A DNA stretch of 64,000 nt from Pedobacter aquatilis (GCF_030409415.1 NZ_JAUFPW010000012.1:62001-126000), one strand, 5' to 3'. Positions 45,425 through 55,380 are shown, counted from the first letter of the stretch. Made by a program: numbers and translations. The notes: a model not told the origin generated them from the letters alone.

Positions 45425-47893
45425 ATGTTTAAGATAATTATTGCCACACTTGGATTGGGCTTTTTCACCTTTCTATGTTCGGCGCAACAAATACGACCGT
45501 CTAAATCCTCAGAAATATATAGAGATTTAAAAACCCTAAAGCATATGCCTAAGGTGCTTTACCTTGCAGCTCATCCAGATGATGAGAATACTGGTTTACT
45601 CTCTTGGTTAATTAACGAACAGAATGTAGAAACAGGTTATTTATCTTTAACCAGAGGTGATGGTGGTCAAAATTTACTTGGAACAGAGCAAGGAGCAGCT
45701 TTAGGATTAATCAGAACACACGAACTTCTGGAAGCCAGAAACTTAGATGGTGCAGAGCAATTTTTTACCCGTGCAATTGATTTTGGTTTTTCTAAAAATA
45801 CAGAAGATACCTTTAAACAGTGGGATGCTGATAGCATTACTGCTGATGTAGTTTGGGTAATCCGCAAATTCCGTCCTGATGTTATAATTTGCCGTTTTCC
45901 ACCAACTGCTGCGGCAGGTCACGGACAGCACGCAGCTTCTGCAGTAGTCGCAGAAAAAGCATTTAAACTTGCGGCTGATAAAAATGCGTTTCCAAATCAA
46001 TTAAAATATGTAAGTGTTTGGCAACCCAAAAGATTATTATGGAATACTTTCCGCTTTGGAAATGTAAACACGACTTCCGAAAATCAATTAAAAGTAAATG
46101 TTGGTCAGTATGATGCCCAGCTGGGCATGGGTTACGGAGAACTTGCTGGTTTGAGCAGAAGTTTACATAAAAGTCAGGGTGCAGGAACGCAATCCGTGGC
46201 GGGAGTTCGAACAGAATATTTTACGCACGTTTCAGGTGATCAGGCTAAGCTTACATTGTTTGATAGAATTCCACTTAATTGGATAGAGAAAGGTATAAAT
46301 GATGTTGATGATTTAATTGATGTGCTCCTGCTATCCTTTGATTACAATCATCCCGATAAGAGTTTGCATGGTCTGTTAATGCTGCGTAAAAGAATTTCTG
46401 AGCTTCAGGATGTTAACCTGAAAGAAGACAAGCTTGCTGCCATAGATAAAATTATTTTAAGTTGTGCAGGCTTTATGGGTGAGGTGGTTACCAATCAGCC
46501 TGAGGCCATTGCAGGAAATAGCTATAATTTTCGTTTAAATGTGATTTCAAGGTCGGCAGAACCTGTTATTTTAGAACAGGTAAACTGGATTAACCAAACA
46601 GATAATTTAAATAGAAGAATTGCCGGAGATTCTTTAATTACAATTGAACGTAAAATTCAAATACCCGCCGATGCAAAATTAACTGAGCCATATTGGTTAG
46701 AAAAACCAGCAAAAAATGCAGCAACTTTTAGTGTTGCAAATGACACCTTAATTGGCTTGGCTGAGAATAAAGCTGCACTTAATGTTAAATTGTTGCTTAA
46801 AATTGGTGCAGATAAGTTTACGGTTAAACTTCCTTTATCTTTCAAAAAGCTTGATCCGGTTAAGGGCGATATTGTAGAACAACTTCGAATTATCCCTGCT
46901 CTAGACTTAAGTTTTACAGAACCTGTTTATTTTGCAAAAGATAAAGAAGCACTTGCTGTTTCCCTGAAACTTAAAGCAAACAAGAATATTAATTATGGCA
47001 AGGTTAGCTTTAAAATTGGTAACTCCGTAATTAAAACCTTTACCGGAATAAATTTAGCTGAGAACACCGCAACCATTAAAGATTTTTTAATTCCTGCTGA
47101 TGATTTAGCGAAGATTAAAACAAGTCAGAATAAACTTGAGGTTGTTTTTTCTTCTGAAACCAATGATTTTATGAAAGGGCAGGTGCTTATTCAATACCCA
47201 CATTTGCCATCATTGCAATATTTTATTCCAGCTACCACATGGCTTTTGAAAGATGATGTAAAAGTATTGGCAAAAAAAGTAGGTTACATCCAAGGGGCCG
47301 GAGATTTAATACCAGAATTTTTGAGACAAGCTGGTTTACAAGTTGATGTTTTAACTGAAGCAGATGTATTAAACCCAATAAAACTTGCTACTTATGATGC
47401 CATTGTAACGGGCGTTAGGGTTATCAATACAGAAAAAAGAATAAAAAACTGGCAAACTGCTTTGAAAACTTATGTTGAAAACGGCGGCACGATTGTGATG
47501 CAATACAATACTACTCAAGATATGGCACTACAAGATTTTGGTATTTATCCTTTCAGCATTAGCGGAAAAAGGGTTACTGAAGAAAATGCTGCGGTTAAAT
47601 TTCTAAATCCCAAACACAAGCTCTTAAATTATCCAAACAAAATTACAGCTGATGATTTTAACGGGTGGGTGCAAGAACGTGGTGCTTATTTTCCTGATAG
47701 ATGGGACGATAAATATGAACCACTTTTTGAAATGAATGATACGGGTGAGGAACCTTTAAAGGGTTCAACCTTATATGCTAAATATGGCAAAGGCAATTTT
47801 ATTTATACGCCTTTAGCATTTTTCAGACAATTACCAGCAGGAAATGTTGGAGCGGCAAGGTTGTTTTTTAATTTTATTTCGGCAGGAAAATAA
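45425..47893 (+). CDS. PIG-L (LmbE-like) deacetylase with long C-terminal extension
   Basis: The 822-residue exported protein has a signal peptide (ATLGLGFFTFLCSAQ). The PIG-L zinc site follows: AAHPDDE at 48-54, and GHGQHAASAVVAEKAF near residue 163. Such enzymes remove N-acetyl groups from GlcNAc-like sugars. The remaining about 560 residues comprise beta-rich stretches and a terminal domain resembling a ThuA/class I amidotransferase-like fold (VGYIQGAGDLIPEFLRQAGLQ, then YDAIVTGVRVINTEKR, then YVENGGTIVMQYNT). It is followed without a gap by a 34-codon membrane ORF and an SSS symporter, suggesting uptake linked to deacetylation. The substrate is unknown. Confidence 0.9.
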   Translation: MFKIIIATLGLGFFTFLCSAQQIRPSKSSEIYRDLKTLKHMPKVLYLAAHPDDENTGLLSWLINEQNVETGYLSLTRGDGGQNLLGTEQGAALGLIRTHELLEARNLDGAEQFFTRAIDFGFSKNTEDTFKQWDADSITADVVWVIRKFRPDVIICRFPPTAAAGHGQHAASAVVAEKAFKLAADKNAFPNQLKYVSVWQPKRLLWNTFRFGNVNTTSENQLKVNVGQYDAQLGMGYGELAGLSRSLHKSQGAGTQSVAGVRTEYFTHVSGDQAKLTLFDRIPLNWIEKGINDVDDLIDVLLLSFDYNHPDKSLHGLLMLRKRISELQDVNLKEDKLAAIDKIILSCAGFMGEVVTNQPEAIAGNSYNFRLNVISRSAEPVILEQVNWINQTDNLNRRIAGDSLITIERKIQIPADAKLTEPYWLEKPAKNAATFSVANDTLIGLAENKAALNVKLLLKIGADKFTVKLPLSFKKLDPVKGDIVEQLRIIPALDLSFTEPVYFAKDKEALAVSLKLKANKNINYGKVSFKIGNSVIKTFTGINLAENTATIKDFLIPADDLAKIKTSQNKLEVVFSSETNDFMKGQVLIQYPHLPSLQYFIPATTWLLKDDVKVLAKKVGYIQGAGDLIPEFLRQAGLQVDVLTEADVLNPIKLATYDAIVTGVRVINTEKRIKNWQTALKTYVENGGTIVMQYNTTQDMALQDFGIYPFSISGKRVTEENAAVKFLNPKHKLLNYPNKITADDFNGWVQERGAYFPDRWDDKYEPLFEMNDTGEEPLKGSTLYAKYGKGNFIYTPLAFFRQLPAGNVGAARLFFNFISAGK

Positions 47894-47998
47894 ATGAAAA
47901 ATCAATTAAAAAATTGGAACACCTGGTACATTTTACTCGCATTAGCCTTAGTGTTTCAAATCGTATTTTATTACTTGTTTACTAAATTCTGGGCATGA
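47894..47998 (+). CDS. 34-residue single-span membrane peptide
   Basis: This short ORF starts on the base after the PIG-L stop codon and ends overlapping the symporter start (ATGA). Its product begins MKNQLKNWNTWYILLALALV and continues [14 protein letters not shown]: a basic, Trp-rich N-terminus, then one membrane span and an aromatic end. The exact packing between two genes argues for translation and coupling. Small accessory subunits are known for some sodium:solute symporters, so a partner role is plausible. I do not know a named family for it. Confidence 0.8.
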   Translation: MKNQLKNWNTWYILLALALVFQIVFYYLFTKFWA

Positions 47999-49686
47999 GT
48001 AATATAGATTGGATTGTTCTAATATTTACCTTACTTGCTGTAGTCGTCTATGGAGTTTATATCGGTCGTGGGCAAAAAAGTAATGAGTCTTATTTAAAGG
48101 CTGATAGCAAAATGCCATGGTATATTGTATTACTCGGCATTATGGCAACGCAAGCCAGTGCAATAACATTTTTATCCGCCCCCGGACAAGCGTATACCGA
48201 TGGAATGCGTTTTGTGCAATACTACTTTGGTTTGCCATTGGCGATGATTGTAATTTGCATCACTTTTATTCCAATCTTTCAACGTTTAAGCGTTTATACC
48301 GCATACGAGTATTTGGAAAATCGGTTCGATAAAAAAACCAGAGTACTTACGTCATTGCTTTTCCTTTTTTCTCGTGGTTTATCTACCGGGATAAGCATTT
48401 ATGCCCCAAGTATAATTTTATCAAGCGTTTTAAACTGGAATATTTATTTAACTAATATTTTAACAGGTGGAATACTTTTAATTTACACTTATGTTGGTGG
48501 TGCAAAAGCAATTGCACATACACAAAAGCTTCAGTTTCTGATTATTTTAGGTACGATGACTTTCGCAGGTTACTTGTTGGTGCAAAATATGCCCAATGGA
48601 ATTGGTTTTGGTGATGCCTTATACCTTGCAGGAAAATCTGGAAAGTTAAACGTAATTACAACTGAATTTGATTGGAAAGATAAATACAACATTTGGAGTG
48701 GTTTAATCGGAGGATTTTTTTTAGCGCTATCTTATTTCGGTACCGACCAAAGCCAAGTTGGGCGATACATTACAGCCAAAGACAATACAAATGCAAAAAT
48801 GGGTTTACTTTTAAACGGTTTGGTTAAAATACCAATGCAGTTTGCCATTCTGTTAATAGGAGCATTACTTTTTGCATTCTTCTCATTAAAACCTGCCCCA
48901 ATTTATTTTAACGAACGTTCTTACCAGTTTTTAAAAGAAAATAAACCTCAGCAAGCTTCAGCATTTGAAAACGAACATAAAATATTAGAAGCTAAATTTA
49001 ATACACAATCCAAAGCCATATTAAGCCAGAGAGAAAATCATTCGTCACAATTAAATTCAACAATTGCCAGTTTCAAAATTACGCAAGGCGAAGTAAAAAA
49101 TTTACATAGTAGGGTAGAGGAAGCAATTAACAACTCAAATTACAATGCAGAGAAAACGGATACCAATTATATTTTCCTGTACTTTGTTAAAAATACACTC
49201 CCGGTTGGTATGATAGGCTTACTATTTGCTGTGATTTTTCTGGCGAGTTGGGGTTCTATTTCTGCAGCATTAAATTCGCTTGCAGCATGTTCCTTAAAAG
49301 ATGTGCATCTAATTTTTAGTAAAAAGCAAATAGATGATGAAGTTGAACTTAAATACAGTAGATTACATACTTTAGGATGGGGAATTTTTTCCATTGCCGT
49401 TGCCATGTTTGCCACTCAAATGGGTTCTCTTATAGAAGCCGTTAATGTTTTAGGCTCACTCTTTTATGGCCCGATTTTAGGAATCTTTCTTGTAGCATTC
49501 TACTTTAAGAGAATTAATGGAACATTAGTTTTTATTTCTGCAATTCTATCAGAAATTGCAGTAATTGCCGTTTATGAATTCGATGTAGTTTCCTTTTTGT
49601 GGTTAAATGTAATTGGGGCTGCTGCTGTAATCGCTTTTTCGACTTTAGGATTATTATTTTATCGACCTAAAGCCTTAAATTCGTAA
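47995..49686 (+). CDS. Sodium:solute symporter (SSS family)
   Basis: The 563-residue protein has the helices and motifs of the SSS family: an N-terminal [20 protein letters not shown], then [36 protein letters not shown] and [15 protein letters not shown]. The last two are close to the sialic acid/sugar branch. A hydrophilic, helix-rich insertion of about 90 residues (roughly 300-389) interrupts the transmembrane series. It is translationally coupled to the 34-residue membrane peptide (ATGA overlap) and co-transcribed with the PIG-L gene, so it probably imports the deacetylation product or its precursor. The substrate is unknown. Confidence 0.93.
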   Translation: MSNIDWIVLIFTLLAVVVYGVYIGRGQKSNESYLKADSKMPWYIVLLGIMATQASAITFLSAPGQAYTDGMRFVQYYFGLPLAMIVICITFIPIFQRLSVYTAYEYLENRFDKKTRVLTSLLFLFSRGLSTGISIYAPSIILSSVLNWNIYLTNILTGGILLIYTYVGGAKAIAHTQKLQFLIILGTMTFAGYLLVQNMPNGIGFGDALYLAGKSGKLNVITTEFDWKDKYNIWSGLIGGFFLALSYFGTDQSQVGRYITAKDNTNAKMGLLLNGLVKIPMQFAILLIGALLFAFFSLKPAPIYFNERSYQFLKENKPQQASAFENEHKILEAKFNTQSKAILSQRENHSSQLNSTIASFKITQGEVKNLHSRVEEAINNSNYNAEKTDTNYIFLYFVKNTLPVGMIGLLFAVIFLASWGSISAALNSLAACSLKDVHLIFSKKQIDDEVELKYSRLHTLGWGIFSIAVAMFATQMGSLIEAVNVLGSLFYGPILGIFLVAFYFKRINGTLVFISAILSEIAVIAVYEFDVVSFLWLNVIGAAAVIAFSTLGLLFYRPKALNS

Positions 49687-49718
49687 AATCAAAACAACAA
49701 AAACAAATAAGAAATACT

Positions 49719-50237
49719 ATGAAAACAATGATTAAATCAGTTTCCCTATTGTTTGCTGCGATCACAATTTCAGTAAGTGCAATGGCTCAAGAAGCAAAAA
49801 AACCAGCTAGTCCGGCAGCTACTGCTACTGGCAAAATAAAAGATGCGACCATCACAATTGCATATAGCAGCCCATCTGTAAAAGGTCGTAAAATTTGGGG
49901 CGGATTAGAAAAGTATGATGTAGTTTGGCGTGCAGGTGCTAACGAAGCTACAACTTTTGAAACCGATAAAAATATTACCGTTCAAGGAAAAGCTTTACCA
50001 GCTGGTAAATACAGCTTTTTCTTAATTCCTAAAGAAAGTGGAACATGGACTGCAATTTTTAACAAAGAACCTAAACAATGGGGTGCTTATAAATATGAAG
50101 AAGCAAAAGATGCTTTGCGTGTTGATGTAAAAGTGAAACCTTTAAAAGCAACTCAAGAAACATTGGTTTATAAGGTAAATAAAGCTGGCTTCACAATGGA
50201 TTGGGATAAAGTTTCAGTTCCAGTAGCTATAAAATAG
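49719..50237 (+). CDS. DUF2911 exported protein
   Basis: The 172-residue protein has a signal peptide ([18 protein letters not shown]) and the DUF2911 core: [20 protein letters not shown], then [41 protein letters not shown] and [20 protein letters not shown]. The function of this widespread Bacteroidota family is not known. It lies 32 bases after the symporter gene and ends with a strong terminator, so it is likely the last gene of the PIG-L operon. Confidence 0.92.
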   Translation: MKTMIKSVSLLFAAITISVSAMAQEAKKPASPAATATGKIKDATITIAYSSPSVKGRKIWGGLEKYDVVWRAGANEATTFETDKNITVQGKALPAGKYSFFLIPKESGTWTAIFNKEPKQWGAYKYEEAKDALRVDVKVKPLKATQETLVYKVNKAGFTMDWDKVSVPVAIK

Positions 50238-50257
50238 TACATTATTAATAAAATGTT

Positions 50258-50291
50258 AAAGCCATTCTGATTTTTCAGAATGGCTTTTTTT
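50258..50291 (+). terminator. Terminator after the DUF2911 gene
   Basis: AAAGCCATTCTGA (50258-50270) and TCAGAATGGCTTT form a perfect 13-bp stem around a 4-nt loop, followed by a T tract. Confidence 0.95.
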
Positions 50292-50396
50292 ATTGGTATT
50301 TGATGCTGTGTAAAGAAGATAAAATATAACGCTATTTTAACCTTAAATTACATAATTTAGCCAGCATAAATCCCAAATAATTTATTGATATTAAAG

Positions 50397-52475
50397 ATGA
50401 GAAGAATTTTAACCGCCATTTGCTTTTTAATTTACTTAAACGTTTTAGCTCAAAGCAAATCAACTAATTTTTCAATTGCTAACACAAGGCCTGTAGATTT
50501 AGTGAACGTTTTTTTAGGCTCATCGGGAGATCATGGCCAAATGTCGCCGGCAGCATCATATCCTTTTAGTATGTTAAGTATCTGCCCGCAAACTTATCCT
50601 AAAACCCACACCGGATACGAGTATTTGGCTAAGAAATTCGAAGGGTTTACACATAACCGTTTTGAAGGCGTTGGTTGCCAGGGTTCTGGTGGCAATATCC
50701 TAATAAAACCATTTTTAGGAACAGAGCCATCAAAATCAATCTTAATAAAATCAACTGAAAAGGCATCACCGGGATATTATGAAGTTGGATTTGAGAATCA
50801 GATTAAAACACAATTAACAGTTCTGGGCAATGCCGGAAAACATGCTTATCAATTTCCAAAAGGAGAAAAGGGATTTTATTTAGATTTAGGTTATGCGTTT
50901 AATGGCGCTTTTGTTTCAGAAGAACATGAGATAAATGCCAATATTGTAAGCGGAACTTTAGTGTCTAAAACTACTTGTAATGTTGGGAAATATCGTCTTT
51001 ACTATTATTTGGTGCTTGAAGGAAATGCAACTTGGAAAGAACTAAATAATCACAAACTGATTGCCATGTTAAATAGCGCATCTACATCGGCAGGCATTAA
51101 CATAGCATTTTCTTCTGTGAGTGTAGATGCGGCTAAAAAATCAATTAAGACAGGCGCTTTTGAGCAAATGAGAGTTCAAAGCAGTAAGGACTGGAATAGT
51201 AACCTGAGCAAAATAGCCGTTGATGGAGATTTGGAAAGTGCCAAGCTATTTTATTCTATGCTTTACCGAACCATGCAATCGCCATATGTTATTTCTGAAA
51301 AGAACGGGCAATATCGTAATACAAAAGGTGAGTTAAAAAAGGATTCACAAACACGATATAATGGTTGGGCTATTTGGGATAATTACCGTACGCAATTACC
51401 ACTACTTTCAATTATATCTCCAGATCGTTATCAGGGAATTGTGACTTCCATTGCTGATTTATATAACTCAGGTAAGAAAGATTACGCAACGCAAACTGAA
51501 CCATCAAATACAGTTCGAACTGAGCATGGTATAGTTGTTTTGTTAGATGCTTACCGCAAAGGTTATGAGGTTGATTTTAAAAATATAACCGATTCTTTAA
51601 TGAAAGAGGTTAATGGTTTGGATTATAAATCGCCAGATAAGGCTTTAGAATCAAGCTACGACAACTGGGCGCTTTCAGAGATTTTTAAAATTCAAAATAA
51701 CAAAGAAAAATCAGCGTACTACTTAAATAAAACTTTGGAATATAAAAACTATTGGAATAAAGATTTTAAAGATTTATCGAAGAATGATGTTGACAGAATG
51801 CAAGCCAGAGGTTTGTATCAAGGCACAATATGGCAGTATCGTTGGTTTGTGCCTTACGATTTTAAAGGTTTGATTGAACTTGATGGAGGAGAGCAAAATT
51901 ACCTCAAGAACTTAGATACTTTCTTCGAAAAAGATTTGTACAACCATGCAAACGAACCCGATTTACAAGCACCATTAATGTATAATGTTACTAAATCTGG
52001 TTATAAATCTCAAGATTGGATGCACCAGCTTGCTGCTGATACTGTTATTCAGAATTATTTTAATGATAACAGCAGAGGCATTGGTTCTTTTATCGGTAAG
52101 ATTTACCAAAATAAGCCACAAGCTTACGTACGTACAATGGATGATGATGCAGGTGCAATGTCTGCATGGTATGTTTTTACAGCAAGCGGATTTTCTCCTC
52201 CTTGCGTAGGTTGGCCGGTTTATTACTTAAATGTTCCACTTTTTAAATCAGTCACCTATCAGGTTAAAGCTGGTAAAACTTTTAAGGTTGAGGTAGAAAA
52301 TTTCAATTTGAAAAATAAATACATACAGACTGTTTTCCTCAATGGAAAAAAATTTAACAAGAATTATATTACCCAAGATGAAATTAACGAAGGAGGAATA
52401 TTGAAAATTGTCGCTTCAGCAACTCCGGTAGTGGTTTCAGAAACTGAAAACTGGATATCAAGTCTTGAAAAATAA
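50397..52475 (+). CDS. Glycoside hydrolase family 92 (alpha-mannosidase-like)
   Basis: The 692-residue exported protein (signal RILTAICFLIYLNVLAQ; ATG at 50397, an upstream TTG is less likely) has GH92 features: GSSGDHGQMSPAASYPFSML, then THTGYEYLAKKFEGFTHNRF and FEGVGCQGSGGNILIKP at the start, and an (alpha/alpha)6 part with AIWDNYRTQLPLLS and TEPSNTVRTEHGIVVLL. The end has MDDDAGAMSAWYVFTASGF. GH92 enzymes are Ca-dependent exo-alpha-mannosidases. The sequence is divergent, so another sugar is possible. No SusC/D pair adjoins. It is most likely periplasmic. Confidence 0.87.
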   Translation: MRRILTAICFLIYLNVLAQSKSTNFSIANTRPVDLVNVFLGSSGDHGQMSPAASYPFSMLSICPQTYPKTHTGYEYLAKKFEGFTHNRFEGVGCQGSGGNILIKPFLGTEPSKSILIKSTEKASPGYYEVGFENQIKTQLTVLGNAGKHAYQFPKGEKGFYLDLGYAFNGAFVSEEHEINANIVSGTLVSKTTCNVGKYRLYYYLVLEGNATWKELNNHKLIAMLNSASTSAGINIAFSSVSVDAAKKSIKTGAFEQMRVQSSKDWNSNLSKIAVDGDLESAKLFYSMLYRTMQSPYVISEKNGQYRNTKGELKKDSQTRYNGWAIWDNYRTQLPLLSIISPDRYQGIVTSIADLYNSGKKDYATQTEPSNTVRTEHGIVVLLDAYRKGYEVDFKNITDSLMKEVNGLDYKSPDKALESSYDNWALSEIFKIQNNKEKSAYYLNKTLEYKNYWNKDFKDLSKNDVDRMQARGLYQGTIWQYRWFVPYDFKGLIELDGGEQNYLKNLDTFFEKDLYNHANEPDLQAPLMYNVTKSGYKSQDWMHQLAADTVIQNYFNDNSRGIGSFIGKIYQNKPQAYVRTMDDDAGAMSAWYVFTASGFSPPCVGWPVYYLNVPLFKSVTYQVKAGKTFKVEVENFNLKNKYIQTVFLNGKKFNKNYITQDEINEGGILKIVASATPVVVSETENWISSLEK

Positions 52476-52572
52476 TTCGCTGTTTGTTGGTTTTTAGTGA
52501 GATTGATATTTTTTATACTTAGTGTAAAACAATATTGATTCGAGCCGTGTTCTTGAAGAAAATTTATAGCAC

Positions 52573-52764
52573 ATGGCTCCTTTGAAAACAGACGAAAACC
52601 AGAATGATACGCTTTCACGTAAAAGCGTTGTAGAACAAAATCATAACAATCAAAATACAATGCACCCAGAAGCTTATAAAGTGAAGGGACCGTCTCCAGA
52701 AAAGATGAAAACGGTTTCAGAATCTTTGCGTACTTACGCTCACGGTATATACGGACTACTTTAA
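52573..52764 (+). CDS. Small hypothetical protein with its own terminator
   Basis: I do not recognise this 63-residue protein. The N-terminal half is polar and probably disordered (TDENQNDTLSRKSVVEQNHN). The C-terminal half (YKVKGPSPEKMKTVSESL, then RTYAHGIYGLL) looks ordered. The ORF starts with a good ATG, and a clear terminator hairpin begins 23 bases after its stop, which argues for a genuine small gene. It is soluble, without signal peptide or cysteines. Confidence 0.65.
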   Translation: MAPLKTDENQNDTLSRKSVVEQNHNNQNTMHPEAYKVKGPSPEKMKTVSESLRTYAHGIYGLL

Positions 52765-52786
52765 TCGTTTAAAAGTTTTAACTATG

Positions 52787-52823
52787 AAAAGCAATCTGAT
52801 AAAAAAATCAGGTTGCTTTTTTT
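52787..52823 (+). terminator. Terminator after the small gene
   Basis: AAAAGCAATCTGA and TCAGGTTGCTTTT pair over 13 bp with one G-U pair around an 8-nt loop, followed by T residues. Confidence 0.9.
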
Positions 52824-52849
52824 ATTAAATTTATATAAGAATTTAAGTT

Positions 52850-53317
52850 TTGAAACAAAGTGCAGGAATATTAGCATTCAGGATAATTGAGCAGCAGTTT
52901 GAGTTTTTCCTTGTTCATCCGGGCGGACCTTTCTTCGCTAAAAAAGATATCGGTACATGGACTATACCGAAAGGAGAGTTACTTGATGATGAGGAAGTAC
53001 TTGCAGCGGCGATTCGAGAATTTGAGGAAGAAACTTCTATTGCTCTTGAAGGCGATTTTATCCCTTTAAAAGAAATAATCCAAAAGGGAGGGAAAAAGGT
53101 TTACTGTTGGGCAATTAATTTCGACTTTGATGCTTCTAAAATTGTAAGCAATACTTTTGAAATGGAATGGCCTCCGCGAAGCGATAAAAAAATAGAAATT
53201 CCCGAAATTGATAAAGGCGAATGGTTTAAGTATAAAGAGGCGAAAATTAAAATTAATGAAAGGCAAATCCCTTTTCTTGAGGAAGTAATGCAGCGATTTA
53301 AAGATGAAAAATTATAG
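52850..53317 (+). CDS. NUDIX hydrolase
   Basis: The 155-residue enzyme carries the Nudix box GELLDDEEVLAAAIREFEEET (about residues 43-64), with the catalytic REFEEE; the usual Gly near the end is replaced by Ser (TSI). The N-terminal SAGILAFRIIEQQFEFFLVHPGG and DIGTWTIPKGEL resemble the branch of predicted NTP pyrophosphohydrolases acting on nucleotide or polyphosphate compounds. Translation probably starts at TTG 52850 (MKQSAGILAF); no suitable ATG exists, and the domain would otherwise be cut. It converges on the AlkC-like gene, 14 bases away. Confidence 0.9.
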   Translation: MKQSAGILAFRIIEQQFEFFLVHPGGPFFAKKDIGTWTIPKGELLDDEEVLAAAIREFEEETSIALEGDFIPLKEIIQKGGKKVYCWAINFDFDASKIVSNTFEMEWPPRSDKKIEIPEIDKGEWFKYKEAKIKINERQIPFLEEVMQRFKDEKL

Positions 53318-53331
53318 ATTCTTAATCTGTT

Positions 53332-54432
53332 CTACACTAACTCAAAGTCCGATATTTCCTTTTCAATACCGTTGATGATAATGGAAATTCGATGCTTACC
53401 TGGATAAAATTTTCTTGTTGTAATGAGTACAAATTTTTGTCTTCGGTTAATCACTAAACTTCCGCCAGGTAAATAATCACGTTCAGAAATTTTAAATACC
53501 TTTTTACTCAATTGGCCATTTTGTTTCATATAGTAAATACCATATTCCAATCTAACTTTTTGTGGGGCAGTATTTTCATTAGCGATACTGAAGGAAAACT
53601 CCAAATGACTGCCAATATTTACAACCGGGGTTAAAATCTTGAAATTTGAAAGATTTATGCCTTTATCGCTCAATCCATAATGTTTTAAAATTTCCGAATG
53701 CCCTTGTTTTAAAAGGGTTCGGCTTCCATGCTTTACAATAGCATCTGTATCCTTACTTAATCCCGACCATCGCTTTGCAATTTCCAGCACAACAGATGGA
53801 TGATCTTTTGCAATATCGTTTAGGTTATTGGCTACACTTCTTCGTACATATTCAGAAGTATCTGCTTTTAAGTTTTCTAAAATTGGTAATATGTCAGAAG
53901 GATCTTTTTTTAAAGCTGGAATACCCATAGCCCAAGGTAATCGAGGTCTGCTACCTTCACTTGCCAATCTTCTTACTTTATGATTTTCATGTGTCGACCA
54001 ATTTAGCATTACCTCAAGCATTGCATCTCGATATTTTAAAACAAAAGGGCGAACGGCAAATTCGCAACTTATAAATTGTGTAGTGAATTCAAGCGCTTTT
54101 ACTGCACTTTCAAAATCATCTAAGCCATAAGTTTCGATGTAATCGGGAAGAAACATATAAGGCAAAGAATCTTCGCCAATGCGTTCAATTCTCAATTGAT
54201 TGATGATTTTATCAAGGATTAAAACACACTGAGTAAAGTTTTGTGGCATAAAATGATGCAAAACAAGTGTGGTATGCTTCATCCTTTCTTTAAGTGCTTT
54301 TGATTCAAAGTCCTCAACGTAAATCATTTTGATAAACTTATCCCTATCGAAGCCATTTAAGGTTTTAACGAATACGTTAGATAAATTTTCGTAAAAATTT
54401 GGAGCGAATAAATCTTTTAGAAGGTAGCTCAT
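53332..54432 (-). CDS. AlkC-like DNA glycosylase (alkylation repair)
   Basis: The 366-residue protein is built of HEAT-like repeats of the AlkC/AlkD superfamily (about 1-260), which excise cationic alkylated bases without base flipping. The AlkC-type block WSTHENHKVRRLASEGSRPRLPWAMGIPALKKD is clear, with HEAT units such as VRRSVANNLNDIAKDHP. A C-terminal beta domain (about 280-366: LEFSFSIANENTAPQKVRLEY, then KFYPGKHRISIIINGIE) looks Ig-like, as described for AlkC. The substrate is probably 3-methyladenine-type lesions. It is divergent from the dehydrogenase gene. Confidence 0.88.
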   Translation of the reverse strand: MSYLLKDLFAPNFYENLSNVFVKTLNGFDRDKFIKMIYVEDFESKALKERMKHTTLVLHHFMPQNFTQCVLILDKIINQLRIERIGEDSLPYMFLPDYIETYGLDDFESAVKALEFTTQFISCEFAVRPFVLKYRDAMLEVMLNWSTHENHKVRRLASEGSRPRLPWAMGIPALKKDPSDILPILENLKADTSEYVRRSVANNLNDIAKDHPSVVLEIAKRWSGLSKDTDAIVKHGSRTLLKQGHSEILKHYGLSDKGINLSNFKILTPVVNIGSHLEFSFSIANENTAPQKVRLEYGIYYMKQNGQLSKKVFKISERDYLPGGSLVINRRQKFVLITTRKFYPGKHRISIIINGIEKEISDFELV

Positions 54433-54525
54433 ATCTGTAATTGAATCACAAATTAAATGATAATTTTAACAGCGTTTAAAAAAGCTTTTGCACAATTCGG
54501 TTAGTATTTTGTTGATATTTGCTTA

Positions 54526-55380
54526 ATGGAAAAATTTAATATCGGATGGATTGGACTGGGTAATATGGGTAATCCAATGTCGGCACAGTTAATTAAGGCA
54601 GGTTATAAGGTAACGGTTTTCAACCGAAGTAAGGATAAAGAACAAGCACTTTTAAATATGGGTGCGAGTTTAGCTGCTCATCCGGCTGATTTGATAACCG
54701 AGAATGAGATCGTTTTCGTGATGGTTTCTGATGATGAAGCAATCAAACAAATCTTTACCGGAACAGATGGTTTGCTGAAACATGATTTAAGCCATAAGAT
54801 TATCGTAAATATGAGTACAGTTTCGCCTGGCATAAGTAAAGAAATGGCTTTGCTGTGTATAGCAAAAGGTGGCGATTATTTGGATGCTCCTGTATCTGGC
54901 AGCGTTAAGCAAGCAGAAACCGGAACCTTAGTAATCATGGTTGGTGGAAAAGAAACGACTTTCAATCAGGTTAAACCTGTTTTTGAAAAACTTGGAAAAC
55001 TAGCAAAACTCGTTGGCGAAACAGGTGCAGGGAATAATGCTAAGCTTGCCATAAACGGACTTTTAGCATTACATGCGCAAGGTTTGGCTGAAGCAGTTTT
55101 ATTCGCTCAATCGAAAAATATCGACACCCAAAATTTACTTACTTTGATAGAAAATAGTGCTTTAGGTAATGTTTTCAGCAAAATAAAAGGCGAGGCAATT
55201 GTAAATGATAATTACAACGCTGCTTTTGCCTTGAAACATATCGTTAAAGACTTAAACTTAGCTAAATCTGAAGGCTTAGCATCTCCACTCGCTCAAGCTG
55301 CACTCAAAACTTATGAAGATGCTAGTCAAGCATATGGAAGTGAGGATATTATCGCTGTCTTAAAAGCGTTGAAAGCTTAG
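54526..55380 (+). CDS. 3-hydroxyisobutyrate dehydrogenase-family oxidoreductase
   Basis: The 284-residue enzyme has the NAD(P) Rossmann start GWIGLGNMGNPMSAQLIKAGY (residue 7 on), then the substrate-binding DAPVSGSVKQAETGTLVIMVGG and the catalytic lysine in GETGAGNNAKLAINGLLAL. It belongs to the beta-hydroxyacid dehydrogenase family, which includes succinic semialdehyde and glyoxylate reductases. The fingerprint does not fix the substrate. It is a single gene. Confidence 0.92.
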   Translation: MEKFNIGWIGLGNMGNPMSAQLIKAGYKVTVFNRSKDKEQALLNMGASLAAHPADLITENEIVFVMVSDDEAIKQIFTGTDGLLKHDLSHKIIVNMSTVSPGISKEMALLCIAKGGDYLDAPVSGSVKQAETGTLVIMVGGKETTFNQVKPVFEKLGKLAKLVGETGAGNNAKLAINGLLALHAQGLAEAVLFAQSKNIDTQNLLTLIENSALGNVFSKIKGEAIVNDNYNAAFALKHIVKDLNLAKSEGLASPLAQAALKTYEDASQAYGSEDIIAVLKALKA

